Assembly: GCF_020164435.1 (NCBI RefSeq)
Contig: NZ_JAIUDQ010000001.1
Span: 186,001-250,000, forward strand
Direction of reading: 5' to 3'
DNA length: 64,000 bases
Origin: Phyllobacterium lublinensis
Lineage (GTDB): Bacteria; Pseudomonadota; Alphaproteobacteria; Rhizobiales; Rhizobiaceae
Shown here: one piece after another, positions 36,795 to 46,301 of the stretch
Layout: the number at the start of each line of letters is the position of its first letter
How positions within the stretch are numbered: position 1 is the stretch's first letter
Notes under the pieces: model-generated
Database searches by the model: none
Told to the model about the DNA's origin: nothing
Seen by the model: only the letters and a program-made list of their open reading frames with translations
Program-made: the position numbers and the translations under genes

Positions 36795-37070
36795 TTAGAG
36801 CCTTTCATGGTCGCACGAAGTCATTCTGTTTCTCGTTTGGGGCGGCGACCCATCAGGAAGGATGCGAAGCTCGATGTGGTGCATCGGGCAAGCGGCCCGA
36901 CGCCGTGGGCGCCCATCAAACGGAAACCCGAAGGGCCGGGCCGGTTTGGGCCAAATCCTTCGGCCTCCGGCTCGACCGGGCGGCCAGCCAGCCGTCGGCT
37001 GGCCCGAGGACAGGCCAAGTCCCAAACCCTCACCGGCAGAATGGTTGCGTGTGACCATGAAAGGCTCTAA
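36795..37070. mobile_element. MITE-like element with inverted terminal repeats
   Basis: About 276 bases bounded by near-identical inverted repeats: the core AGAGCCTTTCATGGTC at 36797-36812 and its complement at 37053-37068, flanked outside by TTA and TAA. 21 of the outer 22 bases match, and weaker pairing continues for about 40 bases. Inside are further inverted repeats, such as GGCCAGCC / GGCTGGCC near 36980-37000, so the whole element can fold into a long imperfect hairpin. No transposase is encoded; open frames inside are compositional. The TA at each edge would fit a TA target duplication, which is inference. Confidence 0.7.
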
Positions 37071-37079
37071 ATACTCATT

Positions 37080-38753
37080 ATGAGCAAAAATCCCGACATT
37101 CTTCGTATCGCCATCGCCCAGCTCAATCCGGTGCTGGGTGATATAAAGGGCAATCTGGCGAAAGCGCGCGAGGCGCGTGCAGATGCTGCGCGTCAGGGTG
37201 CTGACCTTGTCCTGTACACCGAACTTTTCATTTCGGGTTACCCGCCGGAAGATCTGGTATTGAAGCGGGCTTTCATTGAAGCGTGCGAAAAGGCAGTCCA
37301 GGATTTTGCCCTGGATACGGCCGATGGAGGACCCGGCGTCATCATCGGTACTCCGTTGAAACGCGAGACCGGACTGCACAACTCGGTCATGGTGCTTGAT
37401 GGCGGTAAGGTCATTGCCGAGCGCTTCAAGGTCGACCTGCCGAATTATGGCGAGTTTGATGAAAAGCGGGTGTTCCAGGCTGGCCCCATGCCCGGTCCGG
37501 TCAACTTCCGCGGCGTGCGTATCGGCATCCCAATCTGCGAGGACATATGGGGTGATCACGACGTCTGCGAAACGCTCGCAGAGAGTGGCGCGGAAATCCT
37601 TTGTGTGCCGAATGGCTCACCCTACTACCGCGGGAAGGTCGATGTCCGCTATCAGGTTGCCCTGCGCCAGGTGATTGAAACCGGCCTGCCTCTCGTTTTT
37701 GCCAATCAGCTCGGCGGACAGGACGATCTGATCTTTGACGGCGCTTCGTTCGCATTCAATGCAGACAGGGGCCTGGCATTCCAGATGTCGCAGTTCGAGG
37801 AACAGCTGACAGTCACCACATGGCGGCGTGGAGCTGACGGCTGGTCGTGCAGCGAAGGCCCGATGTCGAGAATTCCTGAGGGCGAGGAAGCAAATTACCG
37901 CGCCTGCATGCTGGGACTTCGCGATTACGTCAACAAGAACGGTTTCAAGGATGTCGTGCTCGGTCTTTCCGGGGGTATCGACTCGGCGATTTGTGCCGCA
38001 CTTGCTGTGGACGCATTGGGCGAAGAACGCCTGCGTGCCGTCATGATGCCCTATACCTATACGTCGAAGGATTCGCTGAAGGACGCGCAGGACTGCGCGC
38101 GCATGCTTGGCTGCCGCTACGATATCGTGCCGATTTTCGAGCCGGTCCAGGGGTTCCTCAAGGCTCTCGGACCCACGTTCGAGGGTACCAGGGAAGGCAT
38201 CACCGAAGAAAACTTGCAAAGCCGCGCCCGCGGCACGATCCTGATGGCGATTTCCAACAAGTTCGGCTCCATGGTGGTGACAACGGGCAACAAGTCGGAA
38301 ATGTCCGTCGGCTACGCCACACTCTATGGCGACATGAATGGCGGCTATAATCCCATAAAGGACCTCTACAAAATGCAGGTCTATGCCATGTCCGAATGGC
38401 GCAACAACAACGTGCCTGCTGGCGGGCTCGGGCCCTCGGGCGAGGTGATCCCCGTAAACATCATCAAGAAGGCACCCTCGGCCGAGCTGCGCGAGAACCA
38501 GACGGATCAGGATTCGCTGCCGCCTTATCCTGTCCTCGACGATATTCTCGAATGTCTTGTCGAGCATGAGATGGGAGTCGATGAAATCGTCGAGCGGGGT
38601 CACGACCGCGCTACCGTCGAGCGCATCGAGCATTTGCTTTACATCGCGGAATACAAGCGCCGGCAATCCGCGCCGGGCGTGAAGGTGACGAAGAAGAACT
38701 TTGGCCGCGATCGCCGCTACCCGATCACCAACCGGTTTCGGGACCGGGAGTAG
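37080..38753 (+). CDS. nadE: glutamine-dependent NAD+ synthase
   Basis: A 557-residue enzyme that makes NAD+ from deamido-NAD+ and ATP, taking the amide from glutamine. The N-terminal nitrilase-like glutaminase domain has a Glu near LYTELFISGYPPEDL (about residue 46), Lys in FKVDLPNYGEFDE and nucleophile Cys in GIPICEDIWGD. The C-terminal synthetase domain has the PP-loop VLGLSGGIDSAICAAL (about residues 294-309). The ATG lies only ten bases after the TIR element, and no clear ribosome-binding site is seen; the closest purine run, AAAGG, is inside the element. Confidence 0.94.
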   Translation: MSKNPDILRIAIAQLNPVLGDIKGNLAKAREARADAARQGADLVLYTELFISGYPPEDLVLKRAFIEACEKAVQDFALDTADGGPGVIIGTPLKRETGLHNSVMVLDGGKVIAERFKVDLPNYGEFDEKRVFQAGPMPGPVNFRGVRIGIPICEDIWGDHDVCETLAESGAEILCVPNGSPYYRGKVDVRYQVALRQVIETGLPLVFANQLGGQDDLIFDGASFAFNADRGLAFQMSQFEEQLTVTTWRRGADGWSCSEGPMSRIPEGEEANYRACMLGLRDYVNKNGFKDVVLGLSGGIDSAICAALAVDALGEERLRAVMMPYTYTSKDSLKDAQDCARMLGCRYDIVPIFEPVQGFLKALGPTFEGTREGITEENLQSRARGTILMAISNKFGSMVVTTGNKSEMSVGYATLYGDMNGGYNPIKDLYKMQVYAMSEWRNNNVPAGGLGPSGEVIPVNIIKKAPSAELRENQTDQDSLPPYPVLDDILECLVEHEMGVDEIVERGHDRATVERIEHLLYIAEYKRRQSAPGVKVTKKNFGRDRRYPITNRFRDRE

Positions 38754-38769
38754 GTTACACCATTTTATG

Positions 38770-38818
38770 CTCTCTCTCCGTCATCCTCGGGTCAGGCCCG
38801 AGGATGACGGAGAGGGAG
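38770..38818. repeat. long palindrome (dispersed-repeat type)
   Basis: An 18-bp perfect stem (CTCTCCGTCATCCTCGGG at 38774-38791 and its complement at 38797-38814) with a 5-base loop; it extends outwards to 38770/38818 with one G-T wobble. It is not followed by a T-run in either direction, so it is not a typical terminator. The internal 'GTCATCCTCGGG...CCCGAGGATGAC' form resembles palindromes scattered between genes in many rhizobial genomes. It lies 17 bases after nadE. Confidence 0.75.
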
Positions 38819-38866
38819 GTGCTATTATGACAGAGTGTGCGTTAACGAATAAGGCAGGAGCCTGGC

Positions 38867-39126
38867 ATGAATTCTTTGGTAAAAGCTGAGAGTGTCCGCC
38901 TAGACGAGGATAGCATGTGGGTTGGACTATCAGATGGTCGTATGCTTGGTGTGCCGCTGGTCTGGTTTCCCCGTCTTCTGGACGCGACAGCTGAACAGCG
39001 TGGCACCGTACGGATAAGCAGTCGAGGTTGCATTGGGACGCATTGGATGAGGATATTTCGACTGCCGCTCTTTTGGCTGGATATGGCGATCAGACCAAGC
39101 CGCGCCATCCAACGAAAGCAGCCTGA
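38867..39126 (+). pseudogene. DUF2442 family gene with a -1 frameshift
   Basis: The first frame (ATG 38867, after AGGAG) reads as a DUF2442 start: VRLDEDSMWVGLSDGRMLGVPLVWFPRLLDATAEQR. After about residue 52 the expected ending is absent, but one base shift near 39022-39026 restores it in another frame: RLHWDALDEDISTAALLAGYG, stopping at 39124-39126. A missing base is the simplest explanation. DUF2442 proteins are often encoded with DUF4160 partners and have toxin-antitoxin-like contexts; no partner is seen. A sequencing error is possible. Confidence 0.7.
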
Positions 39127-39490
39127 GTAACCTGACTGTTGTAATATTGGCGCACACATCGCAGTCGTAACAAGCCGCGAGAAAAAGCTCTTGGCTCCGA
39201 ATGGCGATTCACATATAAGCGCAGCTCCGGCAATGAAGACCGGGAGGTTTTCGAATGGCAGCTTTCACCATGTCCCTACGGGGCGGCGTTCGTTCCTGAC
39301 ACGTGATGATAAAGGGCCTCTGGGCTCTTTGATTACCTTCACAAGTTAAGGTAACCCATCGCCGATATTGGCCTTTCCTGTATTCAGGCGAGCCGCCAAA
39401 TAAACCATGCCGTACTGATACCAAGCTTTTCCCACGGCACTTTTGTCTTACATTCCCATTGAGGCCGGCGTTTAGGCTCCGGACATCATC
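39127..39490. other. gene-free stretch between DUF2442 remnant and ABC exporter gene
   Basis: About 360 bases without a convincing gene. It contains an AAAGGGCC/GGCTCTTT hairpin at about 39312-39331, with one G-T pair and no T-run. No promoter or repeat could be recognised. It should hold the promoter of the exporter gene that follows. Confidence 0.5.
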
Positions 39491-41305
39491 ATGACTTTTT
39501 TTCGATTCGACCTGCGCGGAGGTGCATTCCGCAGCGTTCTTGGATTCACTTGGAAACACTGGCAAAAACAGCCGGTGCGTCTGGCCGTCATTCTCGTCGC
39601 GGTGTTGCTGTCGACATTGGCGGATGTCTTGACGCCTCTCTATTCGGGGCGGCTCGTCGATGCAGTCGTCAATGGACAGGCGAGCGAGGCAATTGTCTGG
39701 AACGCTGCGATCGCCGCGTTCTCGACGCTGCTTGCTTTGTCGCTGGGTGCAATCATCCTGCGCCACATCACGTTCATTGCTGTAGTCAACCTGACACTCA
39801 AGATGATGTCCGATATCGCTTCGGGTGCGTTCTACCGTATCCAGCGCTTCTCGACCGACTGGCATGCCAATAGCTTCGCGGGCTCTACGGTGCGCAAAGT
39901 GACCAGAGGCATGTGGGCGCTTGACCTGTTGAATGACACGCTGCTCCTGGCGCTGTTTCCCTCCATCGTGATGCTTGCTGGTTCCACCGCGTTGATGGCC
40001 TGGTACTGGCCTTTGATGGGCGTGATCATCGGTGTTGGATCACTGGTCTTTGTCTCGGTCACGGTGATGATGTCCCTCGGCTATGTCGCCCCCATGGCAA
40101 GTCTTGCCAACCGTTGGGATACCAAGCTTGGCGGCTCGCTTGCGGATGCTGTCAGTTGCAACATGGTCGTGAAGGGATTCGGAGCGGAAAACCGCGAGGA
40201 TGCCCGGCTAGCCAAGGTCCTGGCGAAATGGCGGGACCGGACGGCCCGCACCTGGATACGCGGCACGCGCAACGGCACGACCCAAGGGTCAATGCTGCTT
40301 GTACTCCGGGCGGCCGTTATCGGCTTTGCGTTGATCCTGTGGTCCAAGGGGCAGGCGAGTGCGGGCGATATAACCTTCGTGCTGACGTCCTTCTTCATTC
40401 TGCAGGGCTACCTGCGTGAAGTCGGGATGCACATCCGCAACCTGCAGCGTTCGGTCAACGACATGGAGGAACTGGTTGATATCCAGGTTCAGCCGCTTGG
40501 CATTGAAGATCAGCCCGGCGCAAAACCGATCGGGATCGCCAATGGCAAGATCGAGTTCGACAATGTCACCTTCCTTTATGGTGCGCATCGTCTGCCACTC
40601 TACGATCGTTTCTCGGTCACGATCCGGGCAGGCGAGCGGGTAGGACTGGTGGGACATTCGGGCTCGGGCAAGACGACGTTCGTCAAGCTGATCCAGCGGT
40701 TGCATGACGTAAAGGCTGGCCAGATCCTGATCGATGGTCAGAATATCGCCAACGTCCGGCAGGCATCGCTGCGGCAGCAGATTGCCATCGTGCAGCAGGA
40801 GCCAATCCTGTTCCACAGGTCTCTGGCCGAAAACATCGCCTATGCGCGGCCCGGTGCCACGCAGGAGGAGATCGAAGAGGCTGCAAGACAGGCCAGCGCC
40901 CATGACTTCATCTCGGCCCTGCCGAAGGGTTATGGCACGCTGGTCGGGGAACGCGGTGTGAAGTTGTCGGGCGGCGAACGCCAGAGGGTTGCAATTGCAC
41001 GTGCATTTCTTGCGGACGCGCCCATTCTTATTCTGGACGAGGCCACCTCAAGCCTCGACTCGGAATCGGAGGTGCTGATCCAGCAAGCGATGGAACGGCT
41101 GATGCTGGGCCGGACGACCCTGGTGATCGCTCACCGCCTGTCGACCGTACGCTCCCTCGACCGGCTGCTGGTCTTTGACCATGGCCGCATTGCGGAGGAG
41201 GGCAACCACGAGGCTCTGATCAGGCTCAATGGCGGTATTTACCGCGGGCTGTTCGAGCGCCAGGCACTCGAACTGACCAAGGGGCTCGTGCTCAACGATG
41301 ACTGA
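39491..41305 (+). CDS. ABC exporter with fused permease and ATPase
   Basis: A 604-residue half-transporter. The N-terminal membrane domain (about residues 20-320, six helices) is followed by a nucleotide-binding domain with Walker A GHSGSGKTT (about 387-395), Q-loop region QQEPILFHRSLAENI, signature LSGGERQRVAIARA and Walker B PILILDEATSSLDS. It should act as a homodimer (or with an unlinked partner) and export a lipid or drug-like molecule. The substrate is unknown. A strong hairpin follows the stop codon. Confidence 0.92.
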   Translation: MTFFRFDLRGGAFRSVLGFTWKHWQKQPVRLAVILVAVLLSTLADVLTPLYSGRLVDAVVNGQASEAIVWNAAIAAFSTLLALSLGAIILRHITFIAVVNLTLKMMSDIASGAFYRIQRFSTDWHANSFAGSTVRKVTRGMWALDLLNDTLLLALFPSIVMLAGSTALMAWYWPLMGVIIGVGSLVFVSVTVMMSLGYVAPMASLANRWDTKLGGSLADAVSCNMVVKGFGAENREDARLAKVLAKWRDRTARTWIRGTRNGTTQGSMLLVLRAAVIGFALILWSKGQASAGDITFVLTSFFILQGYLREVGMHIRNLQRSVNDMEELVDIQVQPLGIEDQPGAKPIGIANGKIEFDNVTFLYGAHRLPLYDRFSVTIRAGERVGLVGHSGSGKTTFVKLIQRLHDVKAGQILIDGQNIANVRQASLRQQIAIVQQEPILFHRSLAENIAYARPGATQEEIEEAARQASAHDFISALPKGYGTLVGERGVKLSGGERQRVAIARAFLADAPILILDEATSSLDSESEVLIQQAMERLMLGRTTLVIAHRLSTVRSLDRLLVFDHGRIAEEGNHEALIRLNGGIYRGLFERQALELTKGLVLNDD

Positions 41306-41306
41306 G

Positions 41307-41338
41307 AATATGGGCCGCGTGCGAGCGCGGCCCATATT
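41307..41338 (+). terminator. hairpin directly after the ABC exporter gene
   Basis: A perfect 13-bp stem (AATATGGGCCGCG / CGCGGCCCATATT) with a 6-base loop starts two bases after the stop codon. A T-run is lacking, so it may work as a 3' stabilising structure or a weak terminator before gltX. Confidence 0.65.
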
Positions 41339-41371
41339 GCCAATCGTAGCGGCATCCGATATGCCGCAGTC

Positions 41372-42745
41372 ATGAGCACGATCGTCCGTTTTGCACCGTC
41401 TCCCACCGGCTATATCCACATTGGCAATACAAGAATTGCCTTGTTCAACTGGCTGTTCGCACTGAAAACCAACGGTCAGTTCATCCTGCGCTTCGATGAT
41501 ACGGACGTTGTCCGATCCAAGACTGAGTATGCCGAAGCCACGATCGCCGATCTTGAATGGCTGGGCATCAAGCCCGTCCGCATCGATCATCAGTCGAAGC
41601 GGATTCCGATCTACGACGCCGCAGCCGAGAAGCTGAAGGCTGCGGGCGTGCTCTATCCCTGCTATGAAACAGCCGAGGAGCTGGAACGTAAGCGCAAGCT
41701 GCGGCTTGCGCGCCGTCTGCCGCCGATCTATGGCCGGGATGCGCTGAAGCTGACTGATGCAGATCGCGCCAAACTGGAAGCTGAGGGCCGGCGTCCCCAC
41801 TGGCGTTTTCTGCTGCCAAATTTCAAGGGTGACCCGTTTTCAATAGCAAGGACGGAAGTTCATTGGGACGATATCGTCCGTGGCAGGGAAACGGTCGATC
41901 TCGCCTCCTTGTCCGATCCGGTACTCGTGCGGGAAGATGGCACCTATCTCTACACCTTCACGTCGGTTGTCGACGACATAGATATGGGGATCACCCATAT
42001 CATCCGCGGCAACGACCACATCACCAATAGCGGCGTCCAGATCTCGATCATCGAGGCTCTGGGCGCGAAGGCCCCTGATCTCGGTCATATCAACCTCCTG
42101 ACGACCGCCTCCGGCGAAGGAATTTCCAAACGCACCGGTGCGCTCTCGATCGGCAGTTTGCGCCGCGATGGCTATGAGCCCATGGCGGTTGCAAGCCTCG
42201 CCGTGTTGATCGGTACCTCGGAAAGTGTCGTCGCGGTGCCGGACATGGCCTCGCTCGCCGAAATCTTCGACCCGGCCGCAACGTCGAGATCCGCTTCGAA
42301 GTTCGATCCGGCCGATCTTGATGCACTCAATCGTGCCCTTATCCACGCGATGCCATATGCTCAGGCCAGGGACCGCCTTGCAGCGCTAGGCGTGGGAGGC
42401 GAGCGTGCCGAGGAATTCTGGCTCGCAGTGCGCGGCAATCTTTCACGGGTTTCGGATGCTGCGGCATGGTGGAAAATTGTCAGTGAAGGCCCGGCTTCAG
42501 ACGAACAGCTTGCCAACGAGGATCGCGATTTCGTGCGTGCGGCCTTCGATGCGCTCCCGCCGGAACCTTGGAACCGCGATACCTGGAAGCAGTGGACCGA
42601 TGCCGTCAAGGCGCAGAGCGGGCGCAAGGGCAAGCCGCTCTTCATGCCGCTGCGTATCGCGCTTACGGGTCTGACTTCTGGGCCGGAGCTTGCGGATTTG
42701 CTGCCCCTGCTTGGTCGGGAAGGAACACTGGCCCGACGACCCTGA
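41372..42745 (+). CDS. gltX: glutamate-tRNA ligase
   Basis: A class I aminoacyl-tRNA synthetase of 457 residues that charges tRNA with glutamate. The HIGH-like motif is [22 protein letters not shown] (about residues 5-26), and the KMSKS-like motif appears as [13 protein letters not shown], with Gly replacing the usual Lys/Met at its first position. Alphaproteobacteria usually have two GltX paralogues, one of which mischarges tRNA(Gln); I cannot say which this is. Its last 83 bases overlap the convergent DUF2865 gene. Confidence 0.92.
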   Translation: MSTIVRFAPSPTGYIHIGNTRIALFNWLFALKTNGQFILRFDDTDVVRSKTEYAEATIADLEWLGIKPVRIDHQSKRIPIYDAAAEKLKAAGVLYPCYETAEELERKRKLRLARRLPPIYGRDALKLTDADRAKLEAEGRRPHWRFLLPNFKGDPFSIARTEVHWDDIVRGRETVDLASLSDPVLVREDGTYLYTFTSVVDDIDMGITHIIRGNDHITNSGVQISIIEALGAKAPDLGHINLLTTASGEGISKRTGALSIGSLRRDGYEPMAVASLAVLIGTSESVVAVPDMASLAEIFDPAATSRSASKFDPADLDALNRALIHAMPYAQARDRLAALGVGGERAEEFWLAVRGNLSRVSDAAAWWKIVSEGPASDEQLANEDRDFVRAAFDALPPEPWNRDTWKQWTDAVKAQSGRKGKPLFMPLRIALTGLTSGPELADLLPLLGREGTLARRP

Positions 42746-43685
42746 CCTTGCGGTTGGGATCGAGCGGCTTGTCCTCTGTCAATGGTTTTGGCTTCTCTGT
42801 CTTTTCTGCAGCAGGCTGGCCCAATTGAATGATTGAGGAGGGTTTTGCCTCCGGCGCGGACGTATTGGTTTCAGCCGGTTTCGCCGGCTCCACCTTGGCT
42901 TCTACCGGCTTGGCCTGCGGCGCTTCAGGAGCCGGAACGGGTGCCGGCTTTACTGGCTCGACTGCCGCTTGCCCCGGATTTCCCAAGGTCTGGAATTTTC
43001 CGGCACTCTTCTGGCAGGTGCACTGCGCTGTGGCGGTGGCGCCGACACTCCTGAATTTGAACGCGTTCGGCATGTTCTTGTAGACGTCGCCCCGAAGCGA
43101 AATCATCGTCTCGGGGTTTGGCCTGTCGGTCGGCTGGTAGTAAAGCTTCGCGCCCGGGCATTGGGCCTGGCATTGGGTCTGGTCCCGCGAGAAGTTCTCG
43201 GCACCGGTTTCGTAGGAGATAGGGAAATAATAGCCGTCGCAGCTGCGCACGCACAGGGTCTGATACCGCCCGCCATAGACCGGTGCCGTGCTCAGTTCAG
43301 GCTCGATCACTTGCTGTTCGGTTCCCAGAATCTCGTAGTTTGGTTGCTGCGCTGCCTCGCGCTGGGGCTCCTCACGCACAGGATAGTCACGCTGCGGCTC
43401 CTCGCGAACCGGATAGTCACGCCGTGGCTGGTCGCGTAGCGGAAGATCATATTGGGGATCATCCCCGAGCGGCTGATCGAGTATGGGGCAATCATTTGCA
43501 TCAAGCGCGGCCACGATGCGGTCACGGCGAAGGGAAAGCTCGTAATCATCCGAATCGCTCTGGCTGTCGAGGCTGTCGAGACGCGCCTGCATCCGCGAGC
43601 AAATATCTGAATTGGCAAACGAAAGCTGCGTTGTCGCCATGATGGCGCCAACGGCAACGAGGACTATCTGCAAATTTCGGTACAT
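42663..43685 (-). CDS. DUF2865 secreted protein with short tandem repeats
   Basis: A 340-residue protein with an N-terminal signal or anchor ([24 protein letters not shown]), a helical segment, a polar repeat region ([10 protein letters not shown] repeats), and a conserved DUF2865 core: [34 protein letters not shown] and [17 protein letters not shown], with several cysteines likely paired. The C-terminus is Pro/Ala/Lys-rich. ATG 43685 begins the signal peptide. Three 30-base repeats encode the repeat region. Function unknown; it may bind the cell wall. Confidence 0.83.
   Translation of the reverse strand: MYRNLQIVLVAVGAIMATTQLSFANSDICSRMQARLDSLDSQSDSDDYELSLRRDRIVAALDANDCPILDQPLGDDPQYDLPLRDQPRRDYPVREEPQRDYPVREEPQREAAQQPNYEILGTEQQVIEPELSTAPVYGGRYQTLCVRSCDGYYFPISYETGAENFSRDQTQCQAQCPGAKLYYQPTDRPNPETMISLRGDVYKNMPNAFKFRSVGATATAQCTCQKSAGKFQTLGNPGQAAVEPVKPAPVPAPEAPQAKPVEAKVEPAKPAETNTSAPEAKPSSIIQLGQPAAEKTEKPKPLTEDKPLDPNRKVRVVGPVFLPDQAGAANPQAPAQKSDP
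43360..43449 (-). repeat. three 30-bp tandem repeats within the DUF2865 gene
   Basis: Units at 43360-43389, 43390-43419 and 43420-43449 encode the ten-residue pattern [10 protein letters not shown] in frame; the first two are near identical and the third has diverged to RDQPR. The period is a multiple of three, so copy number changes keep the frame. Confidence 0.8.
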
Positions 43686-43777
43686 TCCGCCGCCTCGGTT
43701 TGTCATGCGTATTCCATCACTGTTGGCAACCGAACACGCATGAGACCATCCATAATCATGCGGCAGCAATGAGACAG

Positions 43778-46075
43778 TCATTCAACCCGCTGCGAGGCCT
43801 CTACCACCGCAAGTGCAGTCATGTTCACAATGCCGCGCGACGTGACCGATGGCGTCAGGATGTGCGCGGGTTTGGCCGCGCCCAGCAGGATCGGACCAAC
43901 GTGCAGGGCGTCGGTTACGGATTTGACGACATTCAGCGTGATGTTCGCGGCATCGAGATTGGGGAAGACCAGCAGATTGGCTTCACCATTCAGGTTTGAG
44001 TGAGGGAATACACGCTCCCGCAGTACCTGGGAAAGAGCCGCGTCGCCGTGCATTTCACCGTCCTGATCGAGCTCAGGCGCCTTGGTGCGCAGAATTTCCG
44101 ATGCAAGGCGCATTTTGACCGCGCTTTCGGAATCCCGTGAGCCAAAGTTGGAATGAGAGAGCAGTGCTGCATTTGGCTCGATACCAAACCGGCGAATCTC
44201 GTTGGCGGCGAGAACAGTCTTCTCGGCAATCTCCTCCGCTGTGGGATCGGTGGAAACATAGGTGTCGGTCAGGAACAGCACGCCGCGCTGCGAGATCAGC
44301 AAGCTGAGTGCCGAGAAATTGCGAATTCCCTGCGCCTTGCCGATGATCTGGTCAACATTTCGTAAATGCCGCTCGAAACGGCCTTCCAGCCCGCAGATCA
44401 TTGCGTCGGCTTCGCCGCGCACGATTGCCAGGGCCGCAATGACGGTGCTGCTGGCACGGACCATCGTGCGGGCAACCTCAGGTGTTGTGCCGCGCCGTCC
44501 AGTCAGGCTGACCAACAGATCGACATAGTCACGATAACGCGGATCGTCCTCGGGGTTGATGATATCGAAATCCTTGCCGATCCTGATCTTCAGTCCATAG
44601 CGCTCCAGGCGCGATTCGATGACCTGTGGCCGCCCGATCAGTGTCGGAATGGCAATGCCCTCTTCCAGAACAACCTGTGCGGCGCGCAAGACGCGTTCGT
44701 CTTCGCCGTCTGAATAGATAACGCGCTTTTTCTCGGCCGTCTTTGCCGCCGTGAAGATTGGCTTCATGATCAACCCGGAACGGAAGACGAAACGGTTGAG
44801 CCGATCAAGGTAAGCATCGAAATCCTCGATTGGCCGTTCGGCGGCACCGGTTTCCATGGCTGCCTTGGCGACTGCAGGGGCGATGCGCAGGATCAGGCGC
44901 GGATCGAAGGGCGAAGGGATGAGGTAGTTCGGGCCGAAGGTTGGGGTTTCGCCGGAATATGCACGGGCGGCGACATCGGATGGTTCTTCGCGGGCAAGGG
45001 CTGCAATGGCCCTCACTGCCGCCATCTTCATTTCCTCATTGATCGCCCGTGCACCGCAATCGAGGGCGCCGCGGAAGATGTATGGGAAGCAGAGAACATT
45101 ATTAACCTGGTTGGGGAAATCCGAGCGGCCGGTGCAGATCATCGCGTCGGGGCGAACCGCACGCGCCTCTTCCGGCATGATTTCGGGATTAGGATTGGCG
45201 AGCGCCATGATCAGCGGGTTGGGCGCCATCTGCTTGAGGAGTTCAGGCTTCAATACGCCGGCAGCAGACAAGCCGAGGAATACATCGGCATCGCCGATCA
45301 CATCGGCAAGAACGCGCGCATCGGTCTTCTGAACGTAAACCGACTTCCAGCGGTCCATCAATGTGTTGCGCCCTTCATAGACGACGCCATCGAGATCGCA
45401 GACCCAGATGTTCTTCCGGTTTGCACCAAGCTTGACCAGCAGGTTGAGGCAGGCGAGGGCGGCTGCACCCGCACCGGACGCAACGATCTTTACCTTGGAC
45501 AGATCTTTGCCTGCCAGTTCCATCCCGTTCAGGATCGCGGCCGCAACGATGATGGCGGTGCCATGTTGATCGTCGTGGAAAACGGGAATGTTCATCCTGG
45601 CGCGAAGCTGTTCCTCCACCTCGAAACATTCCGGAGCCTTGATATCCTCTAGATTGATGCCGCCGAACGTCGGTTCGAGGGCGGCAACGACTTCAACGAT
45701 CCTGTTGATTTCCGGCGCATCGATTTCGATGTCGAATACATCGATATTGGCGAACTTCTTGAACAGAACAGCTTTGCCTTCCATTACCGGCTTGGAGGCG
45801 AGGGGACCGATATTGCCCAGGCCAAGCACCGCAGTGCCGTTGGAGACAACTGCAACGAGGTTGGCTCGGCCCGTATAGTCGGCCGCCGTTGCCGGATCCT
45901 TGTGAATTGCCAGACACGGAGCGGCAACCCCTGGCGAGTATGCAAGCGCAAGGTCACGCTGATTGCCCAGAGTCTTCGTCGCCTGGATTTCCAGCTTACC
46001 TGGTTGAGGAAAGCGATGATAAAACAGAGCGCTTGCCTCAAGGTCAGAGCTGCTGGGTAAGTTGTCCTTGGCCAT
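43778..46075 (-). CDS. maeB: NADP-dependent malic enzyme MaeB (malic enzyme-phosphotransacetylase fusion)
   Basis: A 765-residue two-domain enzyme that decarboxylates malate to pyruvate with NADP. The N-terminal malic enzyme domain (about residues 15-420) shows [52 protein letters not shown] and [18 protein letters not shown]. The C-terminal phosphate acetyltransferase-like domain (about 440-760) includes [19 protein letters not shown]; in such fusions it is usually regulatory. The ATG at 46075 is in the right place. It is divergent from the LpxH-like gene. Confidence 0.94.
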   Translation of the reverse strand: MAKDNLPSSSDLEASALFYHRFPQPGKLEIQATKTLGNQRDLALAYSPGVAAPCLAIHKDPATAADYTGRANLVAVVSNGTAVLGLGNIGPLASKPVMEGKAVLFKKFANIDVFDIEIDAPEINRIVEVVAALEPTFGGINLEDIKAPECFEVEEQLRARMNIPVFHDDQHGTAIIVAAAILNGMELAGKDLSKVKIVASGAGAAALACLNLLVKLGANRKNIWVCDLDGVVYEGRNTLMDRWKSVYVQKTDARVLADVIGDADVFLGLSAAGVLKPELLKQMAPNPLIMALANPNPEIMPEEARAVRPDAMICTGRSDFPNQVNNVLCFPYIFRGALDCGARAINEEMKMAAVRAIAALAREEPSDVAARAYSGETPTFGPNYLIPSPFDPRLILRIAPAVAKAAMETGAAERPIEDFDAYLDRLNRFVFRSGLIMKPIFTAAKTAEKKRVIYSDGEDERVLRAAQVVLEEGIAIPTLIGRPQVIESRLERYGLKIRIGKDFDIINPEDDPRYRDYVDLLVSLTGRRGTTPEVARTMVRASSTVIAALAIVRGEADAMICGLEGRFERHLRNVDQIIGKAQGIRNFSALSLLISQRGVLFLTDTYVSTDPTAEEIAEKTVLAANEIRRFGIEPNAALLSHSNFGSRDSESAVKMRLASEILRTKAPELDQDGEMHGDAALSQVLRERVFPHSNLNGEANLLVFPNLDAANITLNVVKSVTDALHVGPILLGAAKPAHILTPSVTSRGIVNMTALAVVEASQRVE

Positions 46076-46301
46076 GGAACAGGTCCTCCGGGAATTTTGG
46101 TCAGGCGGTCACAAATCTTCGATTAACGTTGTGTAGCATGCTTAAATAACACCCCGAGGCATAAATGAAGTCTATTTTGTTACAAGTGTTTATCTTCCCA
46201 AAACCCCCACTTTTCGGGACCGTCATATGATTGTGACATGAATCGGGTTTCTGTCAGCGCAACCGGATGCCATTGCGTCAGCGCTGAACGGAGATCAGCC
46301 C

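Noticed and set aside
36795-37559. A 254-codon minus-strand open frame across the element and the start of nadE
   Set aside because: It runs antisense to a clear nadE gene and its low-complexity Pro/Arg/Gly part is a by-product of the GC-rich element.
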